From: Martinezella miluonensis
Lineage (GTDB): Bacteria > Pseudomonadota > Alphaproteobacteria > Rhizobiales > Rhizobiaceae
Reading direction: 5' to 3'
Length of the DNA: 64,000 nucleotides
Assembly: GCF_900094545.1 (NCBI RefSeq)
Contig: NZ_FMAH01000012.1
Location: 1 to 64,000, forward strand
The position numbers and the translations under genes are program-made. Under the pieces are notes generated by a model, which saw only the letters and a list, made by a program, of their open reading frames with translations, made no database searches and had not been told where the DNA came from. Below, piece by piece: positions 9,064 through 17,894 of the stretch; positions within the stretch are counted from its first letter, which is position 1; each line of letters starts with the position of its first letter.

Positions 9064-9921
9064 TTATCCCAACCGCACCCAATCCATGGCCTCGAGCACA
9101 TAGGGCGCGAATAAGAAATCCCGGATCTGGATAATGCGGCTTTCCGACCATTCGACCAGAACAAAATGCGCCGGTCTTTCCATCGGGCCGTTGCCGTCGA
9201 AGACGAGCATGGCTGGCCGTCCTTCGACCGCGCCAAAGGCGAACCGCCACTTCGCCACTTCGGCATAGCGTGTGAAATAAGGGGTAGTCTTTTCACGCCC
9301 TTGCCACTGGAGCCGGTTCACCAATTCCAGCTTCACGTCATCGGCAAGCATGGCGCGGATAGCGTCGAAATCCCCGTTCCGAAACATGTCGACATAAGCG
9401 ATGATCTTCTGCCGATCCAGATCGGACATCAGCGGCAGCCTTGCATCCTCAGGTTCCTGTGCGAGCAGCCTGAGCGTAATGCGCGCCCGCTGGAGCGCCG
9501 ATTTGGCTGCCGCCGGAGAGCATTCGGCGATGCTTGCGATCTCGTCGACCGAATGCCCCAGAACATCCTTGAGGATTACCGCGCAGCGCTGGAGTTCAGG
9601 CAGCCGCAGAAACGTCTGAAAACCAACTGCGACGATATCCGCCTCGGGTATGGGCTCGGCTTCGATGTCCTCGGTGAGCGGAACAACCGTATTTCGCGAC
9701 CTGCTACGCAGGAAGTCCAGGCTCGCATTGTGGGCGATGCGAAACAGCCAGCCCTCGAGATTATCCACCTCGGCCCCCTGGCTTCGTGCTTGGAGGGCCT
9801 TCACGAGCGTATCCTGCAAGACATCCTCGCCATTGACGGCCGATCCCGTCATGCGCGCGCAGTAGCGATAAAGGCGTGGCCGCAGCGCTTGCAGGCGATC
9901 TTCGAATCCATCCATGTCCAT
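9064..9921 (-). CDS. ECF sigma factor with C-terminal SnoaL-like domain
   Basis: A 285-residue protein. Sigma region 2 lies near residues 10-75 (RLYRYCARMTGS...EDVLQDTLVKAL...FRIAHNASLDFLR) and region 4 near 105-155 (LPELQRCAVILKDVLGHSVDEIA). From about residue 165 there is an NTF2/SnoaL-like domain (IIAYVDMFRNGDFDAIRAML). In ECF families with this extension the SnoaL domain controls activity in place of an anti-sigma factor, and no anti-sigma gene is adjacent here. The gene begins 5 nt beyond the hydrolase stop, so the two are co-transcribed. The signal sensed is unknown. Confidence 0.88.
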   Translation of the reverse strand: MDMDGFEDRLQALRPRLYRYCARMTGSAVNGEDVLQDTLVKALQARSQGAEVDNLEGWLFRIAHNASLDFLRSRSRNTVVPLTEDIEAEPIPEADIVAVGFQTFLRLPELQRCAVILKDVLGHSVDEIASIAECSPAAAKSALQRARITLRLLAQEPEDARLPLMSDLDRQKIIAYVDMFRNGDFDAIRAMLADDVKLELVNRLQWQGREKTTPYFTRYAEVAKWRFAFGAVEGRPAMLVFDGNGPMERPAHFVLVEWSESRIIQIRDFLFAPYVLEAMDWVRLG

Positions 9922-9925
9922 AAAC

Positions 9926-10813
9926 CTACCGTACTTCCGCGCTCAGTTCTGCCAAGGATCGGACACCGATGTCGATGAGGATCTTCGACAGGTTAGCCGG
10001 CTGTGACAGGAATGGCGAGTGGCTGCTTTCCAATGTGTGGATCACTGTCTTGCCGCCGATCGCGTCATCAACGGTAGCAATCATATGATCCTGGCCGGCC
10101 AACGGAACTGCACGATCCTGGGTGCAACGGATATAGTGGCGCCGCACCGTACCAAATCTTGCCGGCGTAATCTGCGATGGAGCCAGAGCGCCAGCGTTGG
10201 ATTCGTCGCAATGAAGCTGCGACGCCGCATGTACGAATTCGTTCTCCGACACATCGGCATAAAACGAAGCCTTGAGCAGCGACCTATAGGCCTCGTCGGT
10301 CGATCCGGCATGGATCCTGGTCGCGCCAATGGCGATGGGGTCACCTGTGAACAGCTGAGGCGCCAGGGCGGAAGACATGGTTTCATGCTGGAGCATGGCA
10401 AGCAACGGCATGCCGTTCGGGACCATGAACCCGGCAAGATAAACAACCGCGAGAAGCAGGTCAGGAACCCTTTCAGCCACCGCCGAAATCGTCATCCCGC
10501 CAGCCGAGTGCCCTACAAGAATGACTCTACCGTCAGCACGTGATGCCGCCTCTTCTACCAAGGCGATCACCGCTTGCGTCCGTTCCTCCTGCGTCACGTC
10601 CGCAACAGGTGACCGCTCCATAGCAAACGCGCCGGCGTCGAATGGGTGACGATTGAGTGACGTGGGCGCTATCGCATTTGCCCCTGCGCCGGGAAGGTCG
10701 AGCGTCAAGGCGGCAAAGCCGCTCGCTTCAAGGATTGGCGTAATTCTGTTCCACGCTGAACGATTGTGCCAACCGCCGTGAACCAGCACAAAAACGGCCT
10801 TGGGTGCTGACAT
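9926..10813 (-). CDS. Alpha/beta-fold hydrolase, esterase-like
   Basis: About 295 residues. Oxyanion-hole motif LVHGGWHN is near the N-terminus, nucleophile elbow GHSAGG at mid-protein, and the probable catalytic His in LESSHSPFLS near the C-terminus. The pattern resembles the plant methyl-esterase/salicylate-binding-protein-like subgroup common in soil bacteria. No signal peptide, so cytosolic. Start at 10813 chosen for the AGGGAGAG upstream; the open frame runs to 10843. It sits between the ABM-EthD gene and the ECF sigma gene on one strand. The substrate is unknown. Confidence 0.85.
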   Translation of the reverse strand: MSAPKAVFVLVHGGWHNRSAWNRITPILEASGFAALTLDLPGAGANAIAPTSLNRHPFDAGAFAMERSPVADVTQEERTQAVIALVEEAASRADGRVILVGHSAGGMTISAVAERVPDLLLAVVYLAGFMVPNGMPLLAMLQHETMSSALAPQLFTGDPIAIGATRIHAGSTDEAYRSLLKASFYADVSENEFVHAASQLHCDESNAGALAPSQITPARFGTVRRHYIRCTQDRAVPLAGQDHMIATVDDAIGGKTVIHTLESSHSPFLSQPANLSKILIDIGVRSLAELSAEVR

Positions 10814-10926
10814 TGCTGAGCTCTCCCTATCTGATGTTATCATTTGGCAACTTATCCGAACGGCAAGCGGCCATTCCGCCGCCGACCTGTCTCCTCGCCC
10901 ACGGAACGGACAAGGGGATATGAGGG

Positions 10927-11583
10927 TCAGACCGTTTTGTTGTCGAAAAGGTACATTTGAACACCCGACTCATCAGGCGCATAAATTCGGCGATCCGCAG
11001 CGGCGGCTTGCCCCTCCGGGCTTGCGAAGGCTGTTTTGATTGCTGCAAGGTCATCGAAATGCAGCGTCCCGATCCGATAAACATCGGGCGAGCCGGCCGG
11101 CGTTGCGATGGGGCCGTGGCTGACGTCGTAACTCCTGAGCCCCGGAAGCTTCTTGGCAAGAGGCACGTGGATGTCGAAGTAATGCCGGTCAAATGCCTCC
11201 GTGTCCTTCGGCGTCCGATAGATCACCACCATCTGGGCCATTCCAGCTTTCGTTTGCTGGTTGTGTGATGCAGGCTCGGCCGCGTGCTCGTGAGCCACCG
11301 CAGAGCCCATGAGCGAATCCAGGCTTGCCAGTTCGGCGATCCTCGGGAAGTAGGCCTTCATGCGCGGATCGCTGCGCATCGCCTCGACGGCTGCGGGAGT
11401 CTCCCATTCGGAGTAGATGACGACGCCGGCGCCGTCTTCGGCTGCGATCAGCCGGGTCGTCTTCCAGCCAGGCAGCGTGCGGATCACGGTATCTATATTC
11501 TCTTTCAGGAGCGCGATCAGCGCATCCTGCTTCCCCAGTTTGACCCGCAGGAGATTGACCAAAATAACGGGTTCGTTGGACAT
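10927..11583 (-). CDS. ABM-EthD two-domain protein (dimeric alpha-beta barrel fusion)
   Basis: A 218-residue protein. The N-terminal half (residues 1-90; VNLLRVKLGKQDALIALLKENID, VIYSEWETPAAVEAM) looks like an antibiotic-biosynthesis-monooxygenase domain. The C-terminal half (about 115-218; MVVIYRTPKDTEAFDRHYFDIHVPLAKKLPG) is an EthD domain. Both are ferredoxin-like dimeric alpha/beta barrel folds, usually found as separate ~100-residue proteins. A His/Ala-rich linker joins them. First gene of the likely operon with the hydrolase and ECF sigma factor. Probably cofactor-free oxidation or isomerisation of an aromatic or quinone-like compound, but this is inference. Confidence 0.8.
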   Translation of the reverse strand: MSNEPVILVNLLRVKLGKQDALIALLKENIDTVIRTLPGWKTTRLIAAEDGAGVVIYSEWETPAAVEAMRSDPRMKAYFPRIAELASLDSLMGSAVAHEHAAEPASHNQQTKAGMAQMVVIYRTPKDTEAFDRHYFDIHVPLAKKLPGLRSYDVSHGPIATPAGSPDVYRIGTLHFDDLAAIKTAFASPEGQAAAADRRIYAPDESGVQMYLFDNKTV

Positions 11584-11737
11584 GGCATGTTTCCTTCTGT
11601 TTCGGATATGCCAAGGACGATCCGAAGGTCGGAAACGGATCGCGACCTAGAAGATTTTTTGGAGAGCGTCCCGAACCGGGCGATATTCAAAAAAATGCGG
11701 GTTGGCGATCAGCCGAAAAGGGCCATCCCCGACACCG

Positions 11738-12550
11738 CTATGCGAGGTTCTTGAGGTAGAGCGAGAGCAGCTGGGTCTGTGAGGAAATGCCGAGTTTGCG
11801 GTAGACGTTGCGCCGGTGAACCTTCACCGTCCCCGTGGAGATATTGAGCCTCAGGCCGATCGATTCCGACGAATGTCCCTGCAGGACGAGTTCGACGATA
11901 GCAGTCTCGCGGCCTGTCAGGTTGAGATCCCGCCAGACCGCTTCGGCTGGCGCAATATTCTCGTTCTGACCTTGCCGGCGCTTACTCTTGCTGCCGGCAG
12001 CCAATTGCGCATCGAAGCGCGAGGCGAGGCCGGACCAATAATGCCTTACCATGTTTGCAACGAGCGGCTCGACCTTCTTGAGCGTCATGAATTCGGCGGG
12101 TGGGAAAACCCCGGTCGTCTCACGCCGCATGAGGGACAGGACGATAGTGACATCTTCGTCTGCATTGACGAAGAAACCGATCTCCTCGGCAAGCCCGGTC
12201 TGGACATAATAGGTTCGGTAATATTCGCTGGAAAAAAAGCGGTCCGGTGCCAGCTCCCGCATCCTCAGCACGCCTTCACGGCGTTCGCGCGCCGTATGAT
12301 AGAACGGATCGAGCAAATAGGGGCCGGCCTGATAGAGCGTGACGAAGACAACGTGCTCCTCTCGGTCGAAGGTGCTGTAGAGATCGATCGGCCGCTCTTT
12401 GCCGCGATAGGCGAAGACAACAACGTAATCGAACCGTACCAGCGCCGCCATCATCTGGCGGAAGGTCTCGCCGAACTCGGCATCCGCCATCGTCGATCTG
12501 CCGATCGTGGCGTTGAAGGCGGAAAACAGTCCTTCAAGGTCGGTGCTCAT
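11738..12550 (-). CDS. LuxR-family transcriptional regulator
   Basis: A 270-residue regulator. The C-terminal 65 residues are a LuxR HTH (LTGRETAIVELVLQGHSSESIGLRLNIS...VKVHRRNVYRKLGISS). The N-terminal 190 residues show no autoinducer-domain, receiver or ATPase motifs. Divergent from the polyamine-type importer and SDR operon, which it probably controls in response to substrate. No luxI-like gene is nearby, so quorum sensing is not supported. Confidence 0.87.
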   Translation of the reverse strand: MSTDLEGLFSAFNATIGRSTMADAEFGETFRQMMAALVRFDYVVVFAYRGKERPIDLYSTFDREEHVVFVTLYQAGPYLLDPFYHTARERREGVLRMRELAPDRFFSSEYYRTYYVQTGLAEEIGFFVNADEDVTIVLSLMRRETTGVFPPAEFMTLKKVEPLVANMVRHYWSGLASRFDAQLAAGSKSKRRQGQNENIAPAEAVWRDLNLTGRETAIVELVLQGHSSESIGLRLNISTGTVKVHRRNVYRKLGISSQTQLLSLYLKNLA

Positions 12551-12627
12551 GTGACGGATCCCCTCTCCCGCCCTGCGCCATCTAGCGCAGCCCTATATAC
12601 ACCTTCCATGAAGCATTGCGCGCTGAA

Positions 12628-12652
12628 ATACCTCTTTCGGGGTATATACCTC
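12628..12652. promoter_or_regulatory. Putative LuxR operator: repeated ATACCTC with inverted GGTAT
   Basis: In the region between the LuxR gene and the importer, ATACCTC occurs at 12628-12634 and 12646-12652, and GGTATATACC (12641-12650) is a perfect 10-bp palindrome, giving overlapping direct and inverted repeats. Position fits an operator for the divergent LuxR regulator. Confidence 0.35.
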
Positions 12653-12735
12653 GCAAGAGGCGCAGGCTTACTCTTTCCTTAACGACGGTGGCAATAAGGC
12701 AGATCAAGACTGCCGACCAACCGCAGGGAACAAAC

Positions 12736-13827
12736 GTGGCATCCGCTTCAACGAACGACATCGAATTCCGTTCGGTCACAAAAGCCTATGGCGCCGTGAC
12801 AGCCGTAACGGACATCAATCTCAATGTGCCCAAGGGCGCATTCCTGGCGCTTCTCGGACCTTCCGGCTGCGGCAAGACGACCTGCCTGCGCATGATCGGC
12901 GGTTTCGAACAGCCGAGCGAGGGCACGGTGCTGATCGACGGGCGCGAGATGAATGGCGTTCCAGCCTACCGGCGCCCTGTGAACATGGTGTTCCAGCACT
13001 ATGCGCTCTTTCCGCATTTCAATGTCGCGCAGAACGTCGCCTACGGGCTGAAGCAGATGCGGCCAAAGGTCGGCGCTGCCGAGATTGACCGGCGTGTGGC
13101 CGAAGCGCTCGAGATGGTCCGGCTCGGCGGCTTCGCCAAGCGGCGCATTCATGAAATGTCAGGCGGGCAGCAGCAGCGCGTCGCGCTGGCGCGCGCCATC
13201 GTCAATCGCCCCTCCGTACTCCTGCTCGACGAACCGCTGGCCGCCCTCGACAAGAAGCTGCGCTCGGCCATGCAGATCGAGCTGCAGACGCTGCAGCGCG
13301 AACTCGGCATCACCTTCGTTCTCGTCACCCATGACCAGGAGGAAGCGCTGTCGATGGCCGATGTCGTCTGCGTCATGAGCGCCGGCCGCATCCGGCAGCT
13401 TGGCACGCCGCAGGAAGTCTATGATCGTCCGGCCGATCTTTTTGTCGCCGATTTCGTCGGCAAGACGAACCGCATAGAGGCGATGATGGAAGCCGATGGC
13501 GAAACGCTTCGCCTTGCCGACGGCTCGGCACTTTCGGCCGGCAAGCGTCTCGCACCGGGAGCAGCGATTGCGGCATTGCGCCCCGAGGCGATCCATCTGA
13601 GCCGCGAGATGGCGGCATCAGGCAAGTCTTTCAAAGGCACCGTGACACACCGCATCTTCCTGGGATCGTCAGCGGAATACGCGGTCACCGTTCCAGGACT
13701 GGGCGACTTTTTGATCACTTCGGATCGCCGCAGCATGAGCGAGAGCGATCTCGTGGGGCCGGGCGAACAGGTTTTCCTCCGCTTCGATCCGGCAGCCTTA
13801 CATGTCTTTCCAGCATCGAATGCATAA
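12736..13827 (+). CDS. Polyamine-type ABC transporter ATPase (PotA-like)
   Basis: About 363 residues. Walker [11 protein letters not shown]-loop FQHYALFPH, signature MSGGQQQR, Walker [13 protein letters not shown], and a C-terminal TOBE-type domain (residues 270-360) as in PotA/FbpC/CysA. Start is GTG at 12736 with CAGGGAA upstream; the open frame to 12616 adds unrelated residues. First gene of a tightly spaced operon with the binding protein, two permeases and an SDR. Putrescine/spermidine-like or other cationic substrates are likely. Confidence 0.9.
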   Translation: MASASTNDIEFRSVTKAYGAVTAVTDINLNVPKGAFLALLGPSGCGKTTCLRMIGGFEQPSEGTVLIDGREMNGVPAYRRPVNMVFQHYALFPHFNVAQNVAYGLKQMRPKVGAAEIDRRVAEALEMVRLGGFAKRRIHEMSGGQQQRVALARAIVNRPSVLLLDEPLAALDKKLRSAMQIELQTLQRELGITFVLVTHDQEEALSMADVVCVMSAGRIRQLGTPQEVYDRPADLFVADFVGKTNRIEAMMEADGETLRLADGSALSAGKRLAPGAAIAALRPEAIHLSREMAASGKSFKGTVTHRIFLGSSAEYAVTVPGLGDFLITSDRRSMSESDLVGPGEQVFLRFDPAALHVFPASNA

Positions 13828-13849
13828 GCCAAAACAAGGGAACAGCATC

Positions 13850-15013
13850 ATGAGCAAGGATTATAAGGACAATCTCCCCATTTCAGCCGAAGGCTTCATG
13901 GATGAATTCATGCGCCTGAAGCGCGGCTCTGTCAGCCGCCGTCACTTCCTGGGCATCACCGGCCTCGGCCTTGCGACGGCGGTGTTGTCGCGCATCCCCG
14001 GCGCGCTTTCGACGCCGGCCTATGCCGCAGGCGAACTCGGCACGCAGATGTCGATCGCAACCTGGCCGAATTATCACGACCCCGCAACCTTCGAGAACTT
14101 CAAGACAGCGACCGGCGTCGCAGTCGAAGTCAATGTCTTCGGCTCGAACGAGGAAATGCTCGCGAAACTGCAGGCAGGCGCCTCCGGCTGGTCACTGTTC
14201 GTGCCCACCAACTACACGATTTCAACCCATCACAAGCTCGGCCTTATCGAGGAACTTGATCTTTCGAAGATCCCGAATTTTAGCCAGGCAACCGAAAGCC
14301 CGCGTTTCACCAAGGAAGGGCAGATCGGCGGCAAGACCTATGCCGTGCCGAAAAATTGGGGCACGACCGGCTTCTCCGTCAACACCTCAAAGATCAAGAG
14401 GAAGCTTTCAAGCTGGAAAGATTTCTTCGAAATCGCCCAGACGGAGGCCGATGGCCGCGCCATGGTGCACGACTATCAGCTGACGACCATCGGCAGCGCG
14501 CTGGTTTCCCTTGGCTACGATTTCAACTCGATCAAGCCGGAAGAACTCGCCAAGGCCGAAGAATTGCTGATCAAGGTCAAGCCGCATCTCTTCGCCATCA
14601 ATTCCGACTATCAGCCGTCCATGCGTTCGACAGACGCCTGGCTGACGATGTGCTGGACCAATGACGGCGCGCAGCTCAACCGCGACATGCCCGAGCTTGC
14701 CTATGTGCTCGGCAAGGACGGCGGCGAGATCTGGACCGACTATTATGCGATCCCGAAGGATGCGCCGAACAAGGCGGCCGGCTACGCGCTGCTCAATTAT
14801 CTTATGGATCCGAAGAACGCGGTGAAGGAGCACATCGCCAACGGGGCGCCCACCACCGACAGCCGCGTCATCACACTGCTGCCAAAGGATGTCACGTCGA
14901 ACAAAATCGTCTATCCGGATGAGGCTGCGCTGACGCCGCTGGAATTCGGTGCCGCCGTTACGCTCACCGATCCGAGCCGCGCCGAGCTGATGGCACGGTT
15001 CAAGTCGGCCTGA
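13850..15013 (+). CDS. Periplasmic binding protein, PotD/PotF-like, Tat-type signal
   Basis: About 387 residues. The N-terminus has SRRHFLGITGLGLATAVLS, a twin-arginine signal after a 25-residue charged leader, with cleavage near AYAAG. The mature part has IATWPNYHDPATFENFK and the PotD-like core. Start at 13850 has AAGGGAAC upstream. Tat export suggests folding before secretion or a cofactor-like ligand, unusual but known among polyamine-type binding proteins in rhizobia. A GC-rich hairpin follows the stop. Confidence 0.88.
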   Translation: MSKDYKDNLPISAEGFMDEFMRLKRGSVSRRHFLGITGLGLATAVLSRIPGALSTPAYAAGELGTQMSIATWPNYHDPATFENFKTATGVAVEVNVFGSNEEMLAKLQAGASGWSLFVPTNYTISTHHKLGLIEELDLSKIPNFSQATESPRFTKEGQIGGKTYAVPKNWGTTGFSVNTSKIKRKLSSWKDFFEIAQTEADGRAMVHDYQLTTIGSALVSLGYDFNSIKPEELAKAEELLIKVKPHLFAINSDYQPSMRSTDAWLTMCWTNDGAQLNRDMPELAYVLGKDGGEIWTDYYAIPKDAPNKAAGYALLNYLMDPKNAVKEHIANGAPTTDSRVITLLPKDVTSNKIVYPDEAALTPLEFGAAVTLTDPSRAELMARFKSA

Positions 15014-15029
15014 TCGTCCTCGCCCAACT

Positions 15030-15061
15030 CCGGCCCCTGCTGCCATGGCGGCCAGGGCCGG
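15030..15061 (+). other. GC-rich hairpin between binding-protein and permease genes
   Basis: Arms CCGGCCC (15030-15036) and GGGCCGG (15055-15061), just after the binding-protein stop. No T-tract follows, so partial attenuation or mRNA stabilisation giving excess binding protein is more likely than full termination. Confidence 0.55.
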
Positions 15062-15097
15062 CCTCGCATCCCGAACCGGCGGATAAAGACCCTCTCG

Positions 15098-15964
15098 ATG
15101 CCCCTTAACCCTGCCACCAAACGGCACCTCGTCACCGCTGCCCTTGTCGGTCCGGCAAGCATCTGGCTGTTCGTCTTCCTGGTGCTGCCATTCATCGCCA
15201 TCATCGTCTTTGCCTTTGGCGAACGTGCCCCGGAAGGCGGGTATCAGGCGGCCTTCACCTTTGCGCAATTCGCCAATCTCGGCTCGCGCTCGGCAGCCTT
15301 CATCAATACGCTGATTCTTGCGCCGATCGGCGCGGCGGCCTGCCTGCTGGTCGCCTATCCGGTCGCCTATTATCTGGCGGTGAAGGCAAGTCCGCAGCGT
15401 CGTCTGCTGCTCGTCTCGCTTGTCGTCGTTCCCTTCTGGACGAGCCTGCTCGTGCGTACCTATGCCTGGATGTACCTGCTCGGCGCGCGCGGTATCCCGC
15501 ATCTGCTCGAATACTTCGGAATAGAGAATGTCAGGCTTATCAACACGCCGGGTGCTGTGCTTCTCGGCATCGTCTACGGCTACCTGCCGCTGATGATCAT
15601 GCCGATCTATGTCAGCCTGGAAAAGCTCGACCGCCGGCTGCTGGAGGCATCGGCTGATCTTGGCGCCAAGCCCATCTCGACCTTCTTCGGCATTACGTTG
15701 CCGCTGTCATTGCCAGGTGTCATGACCGGCGTGGCGCTGGTGACGATCCTGCTGCTCGGGGAATATCTGATCCCGCAGCTGCTCGGCGGCGGCAAGGTGT
15801 TCTTCATCGGCAATGCGCTGGTCGATCTCTTCCTGCAGTCGCGCAACTGGCCATTCGGATCGGCGATCGCCGTGACGCTGGTTGCCGTCGTCGTCATCGT
15901 GCTCTTGGTTGCCATGCGGATTGCCTGGCGCGTTGCGGGCACCCGCCAGGTGGATCTCGTCTGA
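15098..15964 (+). CDS. Polyamine-type ABC transporter permease (PotB-like)
   Basis: A 288-residue inner-membrane permease with six predicted transmembrane segments. It has the cytoplasmic EAA loop LEASADLGAKPISTFFGITLPLSLPG typical of binding-protein-dependent permeases. It overlaps the next gene by 1 nt. Forms the heterodimeric channel with the PotC-like permease. Confidence 0.92.
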   Translation: MPLNPATKRHLVTAALVGPASIWLFVFLVLPFIAIIVFAFGERAPEGGYQAAFTFAQFANLGSRSAAFINTLILAPIGAAACLLVAYPVAYYLAVKASPQRRLLLVSLVVVPFWTSLLVRTYAWMYLLGARGIPHLLEYFGIENVRLINTPGAVLLGIVYGYLPLMIMPIYVSLEKLDRRLLEASADLGAKPISTFFGITLPLSLPGVMTGVALVTILLLGEYLIPQLLGGGKVFFIGNALVDLFLQSRNWPFGSAIAVTLVAVVVIVLLVAMRIAWRVAGTRQVDLV

Positions 15965-16776
15965 TGCGCGCGCTCGTCACTTTCGTCTATCTGTTCCTCT
16001 ATACGCCGATCGCGCTCGTCGTGCTGTTTTCCTTCAATGCAGGCCGCAATGCGAGCGAGTTCACCGGCTTTTCCACGCAATGGTATGGGCGTGCACTGTC
16101 GAACACCTTCCTAATGGAGGCGTTGCAGAACAGCCTCATCATCGCCTTCACCAGCGCGGCACTGGCCGCGATCTTCGGCACAATGGCAGCGATCGGCCTG
16201 GAACGGCTCGGTCCCGGCATGCGCGCCATCTTCGACGGGTTGTTTGCCGCCGCGATCGTCGTTCCGGGCGTCGTCATCGGCATTGCGACGCTGGTGGCGC
16301 TGGTGGAAGTTTTCGGCGTCATCAACCCGCTGATCGCGGCCGTCTGGCCCGGCGACCAGCCACCGAAATTCGCGCTCGGCTATGGCTCGATCATCGCGGC
16401 ACATGGTCTCTTCACCATGGCGCTTGTGACGATGATCGTGAAGGCGCGCATCGCCAGCCTCGGCCGCGACATCGTCGAAGCATCCAGCGATCTCTATGCG
16501 ACGCCGCTGACCACGTTTCGGCAGATCGTCCTGCCGCAGATCATGCCCTCGATCCTAGCCGGCTTCCTGCTCGCCTTCACCTTTTCCTTCGACGATTTCA
16601 TCATCGCCTTCTTCGTCGCGGGATCCAATACGACGCTGCCGATCTATGTCTTCGCCTCCATCCGCCGCGGCGTCACGCCAGAGATCAACGCGATCGCGAC
16701 GATGGTGCTGATCGCATCGCTCGTCCTCATTCTCATCGCGCGTTTCCTGATGCGCGAAAAGACAACGACAAACTGA
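15964..16776 (+). CDS. Polyamine-type ABC transporter permease (PotC-like)
   Basis: A 270-residue permease with about six transmembrane helices and the EAA loop VEASSDLYATPLTTFRQIVLPQ; SFDDFIIAFF is also family-typical. It begins at the upstream permease stop (TGATG), indicating translational coupling, and the SDR gene follows 13 nt later. Confidence 0.92.
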   Translation: MRALVTFVYLFLYTPIALVVLFSFNAGRNASEFTGFSTQWYGRALSNTFLMEALQNSLIIAFTSAALAAIFGTMAAIGLERLGPGMRAIFDGLFAAAIVVPGVVIGIATLVALVEVFGVINPLIAAVWPGDQPPKFALGYGSIIAAHGLFTMALVTMIVKARIASLGRDIVEASSDLYATPLTTFRQIVLPQIMPSILAGFLLAFTFSFDDFIIAFFVAGSNTTLPIYVFASIRRGVTPEINAIATMVLIASLVLILIARFLMREKTTTN

Positions 16777-16789
16777 CCAGGGAAATATC

Positions 16790-17551
16790 ATGATACTCAA
16801 GGATCGGGTCGCAATCGTCACCGGAGCCGGCTCCGGCATCGGCCGCGCCGGCGCGCTCATCATGGCGCGCGAAGGCGCGCATGTGATTGTCGCCGATATC
16901 GATTTGGCAAATGCCGAGGAGACCGTGAGCCAGATAGCCGAGGCAGGCCACAGCGCCGAAAGCATGATGGTCGATGTCATGGATGATCAGGCCCTCGAAG
17001 CCGGTATCGCAGCCATTACAACACGACATGGCCGCATCGATATCCTGCATAATCATGCAGGCGCCCAGGTGGCGGGCAATCTGGAGGACGTCGCCGTTTC
17101 CGGTTTCGATACGTCTTGGAACCTGAACGTCCGCGCGCATTTCATGGCTTCGCGCCTCGTCATGCCGATCATGAAGAAAGCTGGCAAAGGCGTCATTCTC
17201 AACACGTCCTCATCGTCGGGCGTCCTTTATGACCGCGAGATGATCGCCTACACCACGTCCAAACACGCCGTCATCGCCATGACGCGGCAGATGGCAGGCG
17301 ACTATGCCCGGTTTGGCGTCCGCGTCAACGCGCTCTGCCCCGGCTGGGTCGACACGCCGTTCAACGCGCCGTTCATTACGCAAATGGGTGGACGCAGCGC
17401 CATCGAAGGCTATATCGCTGAAAAGGTGCCGCTCGGGCGATGGGCCGACGTTTCGGAAATTGCCGAACCCATCCTCTTTCTTGTCTCAGACCGCTCCTCC
17501 TATATGACGGGACAGATCCTCGTCGTCGATGGCGGCGAAACGATCGTCTAG
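16790..17551 (+). CDS. Short-chain dehydrogenase/reductase (SDR)
   Basis: A 253-residue classical SDR. Cofactor motif TGAGSGIG near residue 12, structural NHAG (usually NNAG), catalytic Ser in NTSSSSG, and YTTSK as the YxxxK motif. The Asp after the second strand (VADID) suggests NAD(H) preference. Start has CCAGGGAAATATC upstream. As the last gene of the importer operon it probably oxidises the imported compound or a derivative; the substrate is not determined. Confidence 0.9.
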   Translation: MILKDRVAIVTGAGSGIGRAGALIMAREGAHVIVADIDLANAEETVSQIAEAGHSAESMMVDVMDDQALEAGIAAITTRHGRIDILHNHAGAQVAGNLEDVAVSGFDTSWNLNVRAHFMASRLVMPIMKKAGKGVILNTSSSSGVLYDREMIAYTTSKHAVIAMTRQMAGDYARFGVRVNALCPGWVDTPFNAPFITQMGGRSAIEGYIAEKVPLGRWADVSEIAEPILFLVSDRSSYMTGQILVVDGGETIV

Positions 17552-17821
17552 GCCGCTGAAACGTTCGAAAAGACGGTCGTGAGGTGCCGTCGGGCGGGTC
17601 CTCTCTGTTTCTTCAGCCGTCCGATCATGCCGCCCGACTACCAGCCAAAACTCGGCGCCGAATAACCTGGCATCGCCGTTATTTGCATTCACCACCCGCC
17701 TATCGGCTCGTGACGGTGATGTTGGCGCTCAGATCTCCGTGTAATCACCACAGTTGGCTTTGGCTCCCGCCCCACATTGACACCCGCCTGTGACAGAACC
17801 GCACAGGACGGACTCAAAGCT

Positions 17822-17848
17822 AAAAGATATATTGTAGATATATGTTTT
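17822..17848. promoter_or_regulatory. Putative NsrR operator upstream of hmp
   Basis: An inverted repeat with 11-bp arms AAAAGATATAT and ATATATGTTTT (10 of 11 positions pair) around TGTAG, starting 73 bp upstream of the flavohaemoglobin start. Size and AT-rich form resemble NsrR sites, and an nsrR-like gene lies downstream. The remaining intergenic sequence (17552-17821) shows nothing else I can assign. Confidence 0.6.
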
Positions 17849-17894
17849 AGAGCATACATCGATGCCGCCACCAACAAAACCATGGAGATCCGAA

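Noticed and set aside
11738..12550. LuxR regulator as part of a quorum-sensing system
   Set aside because: No luxI-like synthase is present and the N-terminal part lacks the autoinducer-binding pattern; it is better read as a local regulator.
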